64,000 bases of DNA from Triglochin maritima (taxonomy: Eukaryota; Streptophyta; Magnoliopsida; Alismatales; Juncaginaceae): positions 33,213,621 through 33,277,620 of the forward strand of contig OY821784.1 in assembly GCA_963682175.1 (NCBI GenBank), given 5' to 3'. Below are positions 10,887-22,072 of the stretch, in pieces; position 1 is the stretch's first letter; each line of letters starts with the position of its first letter. The position numbers and the translations under genes are program-made. Under the pieces are notes generated by a model. The model was given only the letters and a program-made list of their open reading frames with translations, ran no database searches and was not told the DNA's origin.

Positions 10887-12443
10887 AACATATTAATAGT
10901 AATTTTTTTATTTAACCATCACATTTATTTACTTTCTCTCTTTGCCCATGTCCCTCTTTACTGACTTGGAGGGTGGGGCTTATCAACGTCTAAAAATTGT
11001 AGTCTGCTTTGATACAGAATCCGTTTTAAGTTACGTAAGGGATCCATTCACGACCCTAACAACTTCCACGCTATGTATTTCATGTAGATTTACACTCCTA
11101 AGATATAAAAAATACAAATAAAAGCCAAAACAAGATGATCAGAAATTTAATGGGAGTGCCTTATAGAAAAGGGAGTTTGGCAGTGTACTGCTACTGACTG
11201 GCTTTTGGAATTTGAAGTTCTGAGCCACCAGTTGACCTCACGAGAAGGGAATGCACATACGATCATTGGCACACAGCCGACAGATATCTGTGCATCATTA
11301 AACATGCCACTGCATGTTTGTTTTAAAGACCATTCTCATTTTCATTGTTTACAAAAACTAATGAAAGCAGCACACGGTAAGTATACACTACACACATTTA
11401 AGGGTGCCAAAAATAAATTCATTTGGGTTTGAAGTCGAGTTGGTTAAAACTCCAAGTTAGGCTTGTTTAATCAAACCAATCAAATTCAATCATACTAAGC
11501 TTGTCAGTGAAAAACCTTGTTTGCTCAACATTATTTGAGCACTATACTTTTGCATGTTTGTATTTCATTGTTAACGAAAACATCATTATTACCTTAAAAC
11601 GTCGAAAAATGTTCTCACAGTAGACAGTGTCAAATTAACTCTTGATGCGATATGTGACGATAATTTGCTATTTCATAACAAATAACAACCCAAAATCGGC
11701 AGGTCTGAGACGGGTTTTCAAACCATGGATGTGAATTGTGATCGAACAAGCCGAAAAAGTGAGTTTTGACTCCACTTGAAATGGGTTTTCCATGTCCACT
11801 AAATACTTAATTGTGACAAAATATGAACTCAATTTTGGTTTACTGAATTGCCAATGGTCCTTTTATCATGTTGCGATTACACCAGCATACGAAATTCAGT
11901 TGGTTCAGTCCAGATCCCGGTTTGGGAATTTCTCCCGTTCAGTTCCGGTCCAAATTTAACCAGTAATTTTTAATTTTATATTATTTTTAATGTGCTTTTA
12001 TTAAAATTTTGATATATTCTTACGTTTTTAATACCGAATTAACTCTAAAATAATCATGATATAATAACATATCAATCCTACATCAAAAGTTTAACTTTTT
12101 AACAATACACTGCTATTAAAAATAATTTTTTTACCAAAAAATAACTAAATTATTAATAACATATAAACATGTTTCGCTCATCCGGTTCGAGATTTTGCCC
12201 CAAACCATTTTGGACCGGTGAACAGCCGTAATTACAAGTGCACATTGGTACAAATGCAAACGAGTAATGACATATGAGCTCCACATTGGTCTCCAAATTG
12301 GGCTCCTAACACTTTCCAACAGTGGAGGTGGTTGGTTATGCAAAAATTCCATTTTAATTGAAATATTTAGAATATTAAGGTCTAAACCACAAATATTCTA
12401 CTAACATAAACAATTTTCTCTCGCATTCCAATTCAAATTTCAA

Positions 12444-12690
12444 ACTCACTTATTTCCCACTACTCCCTCATTCCTCCTCCTCCCACCATCCTCTTCCTCC
12501 GACCTCCTTTTGCGGCGTTCTCCGGCCTCCTCTGGCATCCTCCGACATCCTCCTCTTGCTGCGTTCTCTGGCCTCTTCCTCGTCTAGCGTCCTCCAACAT
12601 CCTCTGACCTCCTCCTCTAGTCTCCTCAGATCTCCTCCTCCTTCAGTCTCCTCATCGTCTTCCTCCGACCTGTTCATACTTTTGCCCCGG
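12444..12690. repeat. CT-rich degenerate minisatellite (TCCTCCGACCTCC-like)
   Basis: The + strand repeats words such as CCTCCTC, CCGACCTCC and GGCATCCTCCGACATCC in an irregular 15-30 bp period. The lysine/glutamate/arginine-rich open frame on the other strand is a by-product. Confidence 0.6.
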
Positions 12691-14005
12691 AGCATGTTTA
12701 GTTTGTGTAAGAATTAATTATCAGGATATTTTTGTCTGGATATTGAATAGTTTTGTCCAGAGCATGTTTAGTTTGTGTAAGTAATTATTTCTCTGGATAT
12801 TTTTGTCTGGGTTCCATTTAGCTACGAGTGGGTTTCAAACGGAGAACGATATTTGGACATAAAGGTTGTATTTTTGGAAATTTTTGGACATTTAGGGATT
12901 CGTTGACATTTAGGTCATTTGGCGATTTAAATCTCACAATATCTGCAACTTAGCATTGTTATCATTTATGTTTGCATAGTTATATCTAGATTTGATAACA
13001 CACACACGGGCTAGATATTTAATAGTTTGATATTTTGTTTACTTACGTATGTCTGGATATTTCATACTTTTGTTCGGAGCATGTTTAGTTTGTGTAAGTA
13101 ATTAACTGTCATAATATTCTGGATATTGAATAGTTTTGTCTGAAGCATGTTTCGTTTGTGTAAGTAATTATTTGTCTAGATATTTTTATCTAGATATTTA
13201 ATAGTTCTATTATTTACTTACGTATGTCTAGATGCAGATGAGAATGTACCGTTGTTGCGAAGGAATCCTCAACGCTGCAAAAAGGCAACACATGTGGTAG
13301 AGACACGGGCCATGAAGGAGAAGAAGCAGAAGTCTGGTTTGAAACTGATAGACAAGGAGAAAGAAGGATTTCTATCGACACAAGTAAGGACACGAAGAAG
13401 GTGTACGAAAGAAAGGGAAACAAAGGGAAGACAGTGCACTGGGAAGCAAAGGGAAAGACTAAGATGGGTGGGCGAAGAAGATGCAATCGTCACCCAGATG
13501 ATATAGCATATACAAAGGCAAACCCAAGCGGTTGGAAACAAAGAAAATGTACATTTTCGTTTATAACATTAGCTTGTTTATTTGATTTTATAGACTACTG
13601 TAACTTTATTATGGTGTTATTTTTGCTTGTTTTGGAATTGTTTATGTCGAGATATCAGCATCCGAGTGGGAAAACAAATGTATGGACTCATGGTTATGTA
13701 ACTTTTAACTTGTTAATATAGATTCAGACAGATGAATATAAAGAAGGTATATTTTAAAAGAATATTATTTATGTTATATATATCTAGACATGTTATGAAC
13801 ATGTATCTCTAAAGCTCATTCATATTCAGAAATTCGATTACGATATCTCTTTTAAATTTATGCATTTTACGTACAGACATGTCTGACATTTCCAACAAGC
13901 CCAAGTGTAGGGCAATATATGTGTGGAATAATGATGATACAAGTTTTAGTAGGTGTAAACATATTACCAACCTATATCTTAATATCTGGATATTCAGATA
14001 TTTGA

Positions 14006-14038
14006 TTCAGATATATCTTGTTCAAAGATATATCTGAA
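14006..14038. repeat. Perfect 14-bp hairpin, TTCAGATATATCTT arms
   Basis: The arm TTCAGATATATCTT and its exact complement flank a 5-base loop, GTTCA. A second, eroded copy with the same loop is at 14375-14408. Both lie among dispersed ATATCCAGA words. Confidence 0.85.
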
Positions 14039-15088
14039 TAACTGGATATCTCTTTTTTATTTGTACATTTTATGTCTAGACATGTTTGACTTGTCCAGCA
14101 AACACAAGCGTAAGGCAACATATCTAGTTAGGAAGGGACAATAGTGTATGCAAATGGAAATGATGAACAAGTTAACTGGTAACTTATATGTCTGAAATAG
14201 TGATGATACAAATTTTTGTAGGTGTAGATATATTATCAACCTATATCTTAATAACTGGATATCAAAATATTGGATTACGATATCCAAATATTAATATAGG
14301 TGTAGAAGAATGACATCACCATCACCTTGCATTAAATGTGGTGATATCTGAATGTCTGGATATCCAGATATTTCATTACGATATATCTTGTTCAAAGATA
14401 CATCTGAATGACTGGATATCCAGATATTTTCTGATATCTAGAAATGTTAAAGTTGATTAATTGTTGACCAGCAAATATATCTCTATATCCGGATAAACCA
14501 AAGCATGAAATGAAATGGAGTGTTGAAGAAGATGTATAAGGTTGTCATCACCATCATCTTACATTAAATGTGGTGAGAAAATGTAATGATTACAACTATT
14601 TCTTTCTCAAACAATATGAAAAGAATGTTGTTTGCATGTGAGATATTATTTAAACAATAGTGTAAGGATTACAAATTTACAATCAGTTAAATAATAAGGT
14701 GCACGTGGGGATTTGTGGTTTGGAGCTTCGCATAAGTCCAGAGACTTATGGTAAATTTCTCAAAGCATGCAACTTAGAGGGCTATAAGTGGATGGAAAGT
14801 TTTTTACACCCATGTGATGAGAAGTTGAGAGGTTAGACTCCAATTTGGAGCCCAAAAAGGAACCTTATAGCATTTTCCAATGCAAACTGATCGAAAACAA
14901 AATTCCCTACGTACCCCGACCATAGACCGACCAATTGTCTAACTAGGATTGGACAGATTTAAGGTTTTTGGATTACCATTATATAAGTTTAATGTAATGT
15001 AAAATTCCATTAGTTTAAAATTTATTTAAGATCCATTTAGAATTAATATAAAGACTAGACAATTATACAGATTACGTCGTTAAATTAA

Positions 15089-15435
15089 GAGGAATGGTAG
15101 GTGGGTTTTTTTTGGGCTCTTTTTTAGCTCTTTTGCAAAACCTGAAATATATTTGAAGATATAATGATTTTTTTCACTCCATGTCTCCCCATATATATCT
15201 AGGTATCCTCTGATATATTTCGTTACCCCCCAAATATATCTGGTTACCCTAGATATATTTAGTTGCCCTAAATATACATTAAACCATAGATTTGAATATA
15301 TCTGGAGTAACCAGATATATCTGGAGGTGACATGATATATCTGGAGAGACATGGAGTGAAAAAAAATCATTATATCTCTAGATATATCCCAGATTTTGCA
15401 AAAGAACCAAAAAAAAGAGCCACTTAGCATTTCTC
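15089..15435. mobile_element. Foldback Mutator-like MITE with 9-bp target duplication
   Basis: The 347-bp unit is nearly a full palindrome. The left end reads GAGGAATGGTAGGTGG and the complement of the right end GAGAAATGCTAAGTGG, and the match continues inward about 75 bp through CTTTTGCAAAA and CACTCCATGTCTC. Exact 9-bp repeats TTAAATTAA flank it at 15080-15088 and 15436-15444. Long terminal inverted repeats, 9-bp target duplications and a terminal GAGAAAT-like sequence define Mutator-like elements. There is no coding capacity. The interior repeats ATATATCTGG words, similar in style to the 13-14 kb region. Confidence 0.9.
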
Positions 15436-15444
15436 TTAAATTAA

Positions 15445-16034
15445 TGAAAACGTATAAAAATAAAGAGAAATACCTAGTCTAAACCAGACCGGAGTTGACC
15501 TGAATTTTTTAAATTCTATGGGATGGTCTGGTCTAGTTTTCTCGATCCGACCCAGATCGATAAACGCTATAGAAAAAATATATATAACGGGAACATAAAT
15601 GATTTTGACTTCTTGTGACCATAACGGTCTCAACACTTTGTATATTCTTTAACCAAAAATTGTAAAATCAATTTCAACAACAGGCACCATCTTACCAAAC
15701 AAAAGGAAAAGAAAAGGTTTTCAAGAGAAAATACTTGCATGCAATGAAATTTCAATATAAGAATATGTTCTTCAAAACATAAAGCCGTCCTATCATTATG
15801 CTTCACTGTCAAACCTTTAAATTCAAAGGTTACATCTAGAGTGGATGGAATGCGTTGCCACAGGAAACAAATCCTCACCGTATTCTCTTAAAAGAGTTCG
15901 TTATTATTAGACATCAATATTTGACTTAAGAAGTGCTAAACTCGAGACATATTAGACATCAATACATTGACCAGAAGGACTAAACTCCACAGATATATAC
16001 ACGTATATCAATTTGATGGCATAAGTCCAATCTT
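15445..16034. other. 3' flank of gene B
   Basis: This lies downstream of the gene B stop codon on the minus strand and should include its 3' untranslated region. I see no other gene. An exact poly(A) site cannot be assigned. Confidence 0.4.
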
Positions 16035-19000
16035 TCAGTGACCTTTTGATGACTGCAAAAAGAAAGAAGAAGAAGAATCAGACTAATTTCAGGGTAGATA
16101 AATACTATGGATCATGAAAGTGGATTTCTCAGATGCGGTTGATGATTTGGGTTTGAGAATTCTAATATTAAAACAGCAGAACATCAGGCCCGGGCCATTT
16201 AACTGGTTCGGTTACCTAACCCATCTATTGTACAGATAGAGTTGATCAGTTTTAAGCTACTTAGTAGAACAAACTTCACCTCAATTGTATTACTTTTCAG
16301 TAAGATGTTTTCATTGCAAATATATTGTTATTCTGCTATTTGGTTAACCGTTAACATGTCCCATTTATACATGCAATATGTTCAAACAAGTTGAAGGCGG
16401 TTGAGAGGGTGAACCCAATCAGTCTAGTTAACGGGCAACTCAAACTGGCTATGTCTGGGTAAAGCCAGGTTTTCAAGTCTACAGTATAATCTTTCCAGAC
16501 GTGCATGAAACAACATAATAACTATACAGATAGGTCTGTAAAAAGTATAAGAAAGCTTACATCGAAATTCCTGCCCATGTCTTTTAATTGCTCTGCAGCT
16601 TCTTGTTTTGCTTGTTGCACTGCAAATGTGAAACAAATGGGCTAATGTTACAATTAATCAAGAAAAGAACCAAGGAAAACAATATATGATTTGATTACCC
16701 TTGGATGAGACCTCTTGTAGGGTCTTAGAGGTTTTAACTGCAAATCTCTGGAATGAGTGGCTGTCAAAAGACATAAGAAATCAATGGTAATTACAAAAAA
16801 ACGTTTTGACAAACGAGGTCGTTCACTTTACCAGAACACCAAGAGTTCATCTTAAAATTAAACTACAAAATAATATTTATTATTTAAGTTTTAACTGACA
16901 TTGACAGGTGAGAAAATAATTTGGATTCTGTAGTCTCATGTTTCCAATGGAATATAGAGTCGTAGCATTTAAATAGCATGTATTCTAAAACAGCTAACCA
17001 TTGAGAGCATTGTTAACGGGTCGTGGAAGACCCACGACCAAGTCGTCCCCCTTCACTGCGAGCGGGACGACTCGGTCGTCCCTGACCTGGTCGACGACCG
17101 GGTCATGGCAGGGACAGCTAAACTTTTTTTTTCTTTTTTTCTTTTGTTTAATTGTTTTTTGTAGTGTATATAATTGAGTTTGTTTGACGTTGCGGTGGGC
17201 TGTAGTTAAGAGGTGAATAGTGTTGGAAGAGAAGAAAGTGGGTTGAGGAGAGAGAGAATTGATGTGGATGAAAAACAAAACTAATGTTGAAGAGAGAGAA
17301 AGCTCATGACTGAGTTGACCCTGGTCATGATTACGAATCGTCTGACATGAAAAGATTACAGACTATCAACCATAGTAGTCACATCAAATTATCAATGTGA
17401 TTCTTCATCTAAGAGCACACACGATGGGGTGTTTTCCCACGATTGTGGGATTAAACCCATTTTTCAATTCCATCAAGCCCACGATCAGGGTGTCCAACCG
17501 CACGGATAGGGTTGTAAATGGGGCGGGTAAAACCTGCCTCGACCCGCCAAAGTCGGGTAGCGGGGTAAAAAACTCAACCCGCCACCCGCCTACCTGACTA
17601 ATAAACGGGGCGGATAGTGGTTGTATTTTCTACCTGTCGTGTTTACCAGATTACCCGCTTAAGAATTTAATAAATTAAATAATAAATATTATATATATAC
17701 ACGCTTATATATCATATACATATACATATACTTTGATCTATAATTTACTAATAGTGTTATAAAGTTGAAGTTATTTATAATTTTATGGTGTTCATCACAT
17801 TGGTAATGTTTTTAAGGTGTTAATGTGTCATGTTTTTAATTTATTATGCAAAAAGAAAGAAAAAAACATATAAAAAATTCATTTATCCATCTACCCACCC
17901 CGCATAGCCCGTTTACCCGACCCACCCCACCTGCGTAACCCGTTTACCCGATCTTAGGCGGGTCGAGTAGCGGTTTAAAAAAAATTCACCCGACCAGACC
18001 CGCCAACCCGCCTACCTTAGACGGGTCGTGTAGCGGTGGGTTCGAAACTCGCCCCGACCCGACCCGTTTACAGGCCTACGCACGGATCGTGTGGGTTTTT
18101 TTATAAATAAAAAATTGTTTTTTAATTGTTGTGAGATCCATTTTTGTATTGATTTTAATTAAAAGATAATTGTATCCTTTTAAAATGTTTTAGAAAATAA
18201 AAACAATAAATTTTTAAAAAATCACCATAATTCTTATCTCTTCGTGTTCTATAAATATTACTATATAAATATTGTATTTTCGAAATACTAGATTTTTCAT
18301 GGTTAACTCAAACGGCACAATTACCAAAATTGAAACAGTTATATTTTTATATTACACCTTTCAATTATTTTTGAAAAATTGAAAATGGAAAATATCCACT
18401 GTCAAATTTTAGCAATAATTCATAGATAAACAAGATAAACATAAGATAATTTTAGTATTATTGTGATGATATATTAATTAATTAATTTGTAAAATTTAAG
18501 AAATAAGTGAGGGAAGAGAACAGATGATTTAACATGATCTCTTTTTAAAATTTCATGGTTGCAGATGCTCTAACATTTTAAAAAGTGAGGTAAAATCATT
18601 AGATGATGGAGAAGTTCAGTACAACAATTATGAGTTAAGAAAAGACTAACGGCATTGGCAAAGACATTTTAAATCATTATATTCAAAATAGGAAAGAAAA
18701 AATGATAACTCCAAACAAAATATTTCATCCACGGTGGAAATTAAAAGTTAGTAACTTCATCAATGAAGTCTCTGATAATCCTCATAACATGAGTACATGA
18801 CAGAACTAAGAAGACATTATTTTGTAATCCAAAACAAAATTTCTTACTTCCGTTCAAACAGCGGACCCAGACCAACACAATAACAAGCTACTGAAGCTAG
18901 TAACTCAAATTTAAATAGATTTTCAGAAGTAAAAGCAACTTTTCAAAAAGATAAACTTTAATTGCAAATCCCTTTAAGAAAGACAATGCTGGATTTTTTA

Positions 19001-20038
19001 TCGATGAAACAAGACCCCCCACACAAGTACACACGGGTAACCAAAAAGAGAAAGTTAATTCTGCAAATAAAATAGATAATAAATACTTACACGGTCTTCC
19101 TCATTCCCACACATCAAGCATTGTCCTTCAAAACATTATTTTACAAAAACAATAATTATTGCGAAACTTCACCAAGAAACAACTACCACAACACCAAAAA
19201 AATTAGGATTCAAGCTAGAATTTCTCGACTTCTCGTAGAATTTTAGCAAAAGAAAAAGACATTAACTTTAGTCTTTAGCACAAACAATCACAACATGAAA
19301 GATTTTTTATAGTTTCAAAAACAGGATTTCACGTAAACTAGTAAGCTCCAAACCCAACCAATGTCAAAATCCAGGGCTCCAATTTTAAACACAGCAAAAG
19401 GCACGAACTTTATCACAGGCAAGCACAAGATGAAAGATTTTTCAGGTTCAAAACCAAATTACTCATAAACTAGCAGCCCCAAACCCATCAAAACCCAAAT
19501 ATTAGGGCATCCAATCCAAAAAACAGCGAAAGGGGCGAGCTTGAGCAATAACAACCACAAGACGAAAATTGTATTGCACTCAAAATATAATTTCCAGTAA
19601 ATTAGCAGCAAAAGAAACGACCTTTAGCATTAAAAACCAAAAAATGAAAGTTATTTGGGTTCAAAATAGGGAAGATTTGACACAACACGAACTTTAACAC
19701 AAATACCCACAATACGGAAGATTTTTTTTGGGGTTCAGAATAGAATTTCTCCTAACCCAATAGCCTCAAACCAAAAACTTTGGGGGTTAAAAACCACGAA
19801 GTTCAAAACCCAAAATTTTAGTGCAAAACACACTAACCTCAACATAAAAACCACAAGATGAACGATCTTTTAGGGATCAAACCGGAACTTCTCGTAACAA
19901 AACCCAAAAGCAGACCTCGAAACCCTAAAAAGACCGGATCTTTTAGAGGAAGGATTCGTACTTGTTGGCGAGGCCTCCGACGACGACCTCGTTGACAACG
20001 TAGGAGATGACCCTCGCCAGGAAATTCCCACCCGCCAT
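16035..20038 (-). CDS. Gene B: 71-residue conserved-looking plant protein, four exons
   Basis: Exons on the minus strand are 19962-20038, 16699-16760, 16561-16619 and 16035-16052, totalling 216 nt with stop. All introns have GT-AG borders and the phases agree (2, 1, 0). The product begins MAGGNFLARVISYVVNEVVV, continues with HSFQRFAVKTSKTLQEVSSK and QEAAEQLKDM, and ends FDSSKGH. A short apolar N-terminal segment is followed by a charged, probably helical and coiled-coil-prone half. It looks like small uncharacterised plant proteins that share an HxFQRFAVxTSK core; I cannot assign a function. Intron 1 is 3.2 kb and contains an hAT MITE (17507-18078). The ATG at 20038 is the first in frame before a good donor. 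That three short exons combine into one frame makes the model strong. Confidence 0.82.
17019..17100. repeat. Three successive GTCGT inverted repeats
   Basis: GGTCGTGG/CCACGACC (17019-17039), AGTCGTCCC/GGGACGACT (17041-17072) and CGGTCGTC/GACGACCG (17073-17100) are adjacent hairpins in intron 1 of gene B. They may be the subterminal part of an older DNA transposon beginning GAGAGCATTGTTAAC near 17003. Confidence 0.7.
17507..18078. mobile_element. hAT-type MITE with ACCCGCC arrays, in intron 1 of gene B
   Basis: The ends are TAGGGTTGTAAATGGG and the complement of TAGGCCTGTAAACGGG. Exact 8-bp target duplications CGCACGGA lie at 17499-17506 and 18079-18086. Both subterminal regions are packed with GGCGGGT/ACCCGCC words, which in hAT elements usually serve as transposase-binding sites. 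The 572-bp unit has no coding frame. The end sequence resembles the larger hAT element at 24770-28046, a candidate relative of the source. Confidence 0.92.
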
Positions 20039-20489
20039 CGAAGCCACAGATCGAGATTTCCGACTTCCGGATTGGGGATTTTGGGGGCAAACCCTAGAAA
20101 AGGAGAATACGAAGGTCGAGATTAGTGTATGTATGTATTGTATGCTTTTGTGGCAAGAAAGGTTATTTGAAATTCAGAAGAGTACTTCCGTTTTGTTTGC
20201 TAGAAATTAGGGTCGCTAATTGGGTCAGTCTGTATTAATTAGACTCGAGTTCGGCCACTTGGATTTTTCAACAAATTAAACATGAACTTGATTCTCGAGT
20301 TCGATGGCTAATGGTGTGCTTCAAAATCAACTTAACAAGAGAAATGAAGAGAAAAATGTGGTATTTTTTATACTTGAATAACAAGTTTAAGGAGAAAAAA
20401 GAAAAACGTAAAGAAACATTGTTATCCAAATTAAGCTTCCAATTTTGATGTTGAAACTGCTCTTATTGTTATTCCAATTTTTTAGTTAT
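20039..20489. other. 5' flank of gene B
   Basis: This is the presumed promoter and leader of gene B on the minus strand. It is AT-rich and no clear TATA element stands out. No other gene is supported. Confidence 0.4.
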
Positions 20490-20968
20490 TTTGTGTTTTG
20501 TGAGGATCCAATTAATCAATTAATAAAAACTCGAATCCGGATCCTCTCCGATTCTCCGAGAATTGGTGTTGTAGAAGAATCATGTGAGAAGAATGGCATA
20601 GATGCATGAGCACGTGGACTACATGGGGAGGTCGTACAAGTTGGGGGTGTATTTTGAAAAAAGGTCCAAGATAAGTCATGTTAGTTGCTATAAGTTTCAA
20701 ATAATGTTCCTTATGTTCTTGCAGTGGCAATCGTGTCATGTATGGATGTGAATAGGTAGTTATTTTTCCATTATGTTTATGTCTAGTGTCATGTAACATG
20801 TATGTGTGTTCACGTAATGAAGTAAGGATTTTTTGGCTTGGTGTTTATTAGTGTCTAGTATTAACGTTTGGTGGATTTCTTGTGACTCTCGGGTAGGACC
20901 GTGAGATTATCATTGGAGCTCATTTATGATAAGATCACACTACTGTCTGTGTCAATTGGTATCAGAGC
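20490..20968 (+). mobile_element. Probable degenerate 5' LTR end and PBS of an old Ty3 element
   Basis: TGGTATCAGAGC at 20957-20968 is a tRNA-Met primer-binding site. It follows sequence ending CTGTGTCA, and a short gag-like leader frame starts at 20984. The stretch 20490-20954 would be the LTR, but its left border is a guess because the other LTR is not in the window. Confidence 0.5.
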
Positions 20969-21268
20969 ATTTTAGCTCATGATATGTCAGGCGATAAGGT
21001 TGGAGTATCAAGTGGCGGTGGTGGGCGAGGAGTTGAGGCCTTATGGAACGCTCTCGCCACGCAACGTGTTATGGAGAAAGGATTTGCTTGTATGCACAAA
21101 GCTTTGGGTGTGTTGACTGTTGACATTGGGGAATCACGTTCGAAGAGGTCGTGCATGTGGCCTCGAACAGAGATCACCACCACAAAATCGGCTAGATGAC
21201 TGATTTCTTGAGAGACGTGAACCCTTCGAAGATGTAGGGAGTGATTCGGACATTTAGGAGGAAGGGTG

Positions 21269-22072
21269 TGTTAGAGAATAAGATTAATCCCAAATACGCA
21301 GCGGAATCGAAAAATAACAAATTCAATGGAGAAAGAAATCACAATTGCAAATCCAAACACAAAAACACGCAAGATTTAACGTGGAAACCCAATACGGGAA
21401 AAACCACGGACGACACAACTCCAATCTACTATAGAGAATACCCGGTTTATAGGAGACACGAACAACCGGCAAGAATGCCCGGTTAAATTTGCTCTCACCG
21501 AATCAACAAGGATGTTCTCTATCTTTTCTCTCAAGAATGCAAAGTAGACAATAGAAATTAATCTAATTGTTGTTCTAAGACAAAAAGGGACGAAATTGCC
21601 TTTATATAGTAGGCCAAAATAATTATTAATTGCATCAAAATCGCGTGGAGAAAAGTACAAAACGTGGGCAAAACGTGGGCAAAACTGGGACAGACGGTCG
21701 ACCGAACAGGTGCTTCGGTCGACCGAAAAACAACAAGCACTTTCCTGATTGCTCGAGTGCATATTCAGTCGACTGAATCACTTAAGTTCCGGTCGACCGA
21801 AATTCGACAGGCACTTTGGGTCAGCTTCCTTATGTGCGTCCGGTCGACCGAACAACTCATCTCAATCAACTAAAAACGATAGACACTTTTCCCCAGCTTC
21901 CTCGTGTGTGCCCGGTCGACCGAACAACTCCTATCGGTCGACCGAAAAACGACATGCACTTTGACTGGACAAAATTGAACACACGTCCGGTCGACCGAAC
22001 TCCTTCCGGTCGACCGAATGTTTGTTTTATCCCACAAATACGTTAATCACATATTCAAGGTAAACTACAATA
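21269..22072 (-). mobile_element. Solo copia-type LTR, 804 bp
   Basis: The unit starts TGTTAGAGAATAAGATTAA and is flanked by exact GGGTG copies at 21264-21268 and 22073-22077. The right terminus is probably CTACA followed by a few extra bases, so it may be slightly imprecise. On the minus strand a TATA box (ACTATATAAAGGC) lies near 21600-21612, which sets the orientation. Upstream of it, in U3, is the CGGTCGACCG cluster. No internal copia sequence is attached. Confidence 0.7.
21695..22016. repeat. CGGTCGACCG palindrome cluster in a copia U3
   Basis: Perfect pairs lie at 21695 and 21716 (21 bp start-to-start) and at 21988 and 22007 (19 bp). A third pair near 21912-21943 is 22 bp apart. Single or eroded copies fill the gaps. 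The cluster lies about 90-400 bp upstream of the minus-strand TATA box. Confidence 0.92.

Larger units (their letters stand above)
10887..15079. other. Gene-poor AT-rich region with repeats
   Basis: No coding gene is supported. The region contains a CT-rich simple stretch (12444-12690), a diffuse family of ATATCCAGA/TCTGGATAT words (about 12700-14480), and two related hairpins at 14006-14038 and 14375-14408. Sequence near 12284 and 14882 shows weak inverted similarity (CATTGG and CTCCAAATTGG), so much of this could be one decayed DNA transposon. Confidence 0.4.

Noticed and set aside
11205..11432. 75-codon frame in the AT-rich region
   Set aside because: No motif, no splice partners and no codon pattern distinguish it from chance.
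12468..12695. Charged Lys/Glu/Arg-rich frame on the minus strand
   Set aside because: It is a by-product of the CT-rich degenerate repeat.
17003..18573. Outer element with GAGAGCATTGTTAAC and GAGCATCTGCAAC ends around the hAT MITE
   Set aside because: The ends match weakly and the flanks (TAACCATT and TAACATTT) are not an exact duplication.
21695..22016. CRISPR-like look: short palindromic repeats with regular 9-13 nt spacers
   Set aside because: The repeats are only 10 bp, spacing is far too short, there are no cas genes, and the setting is a plant retrotransposon LTR.
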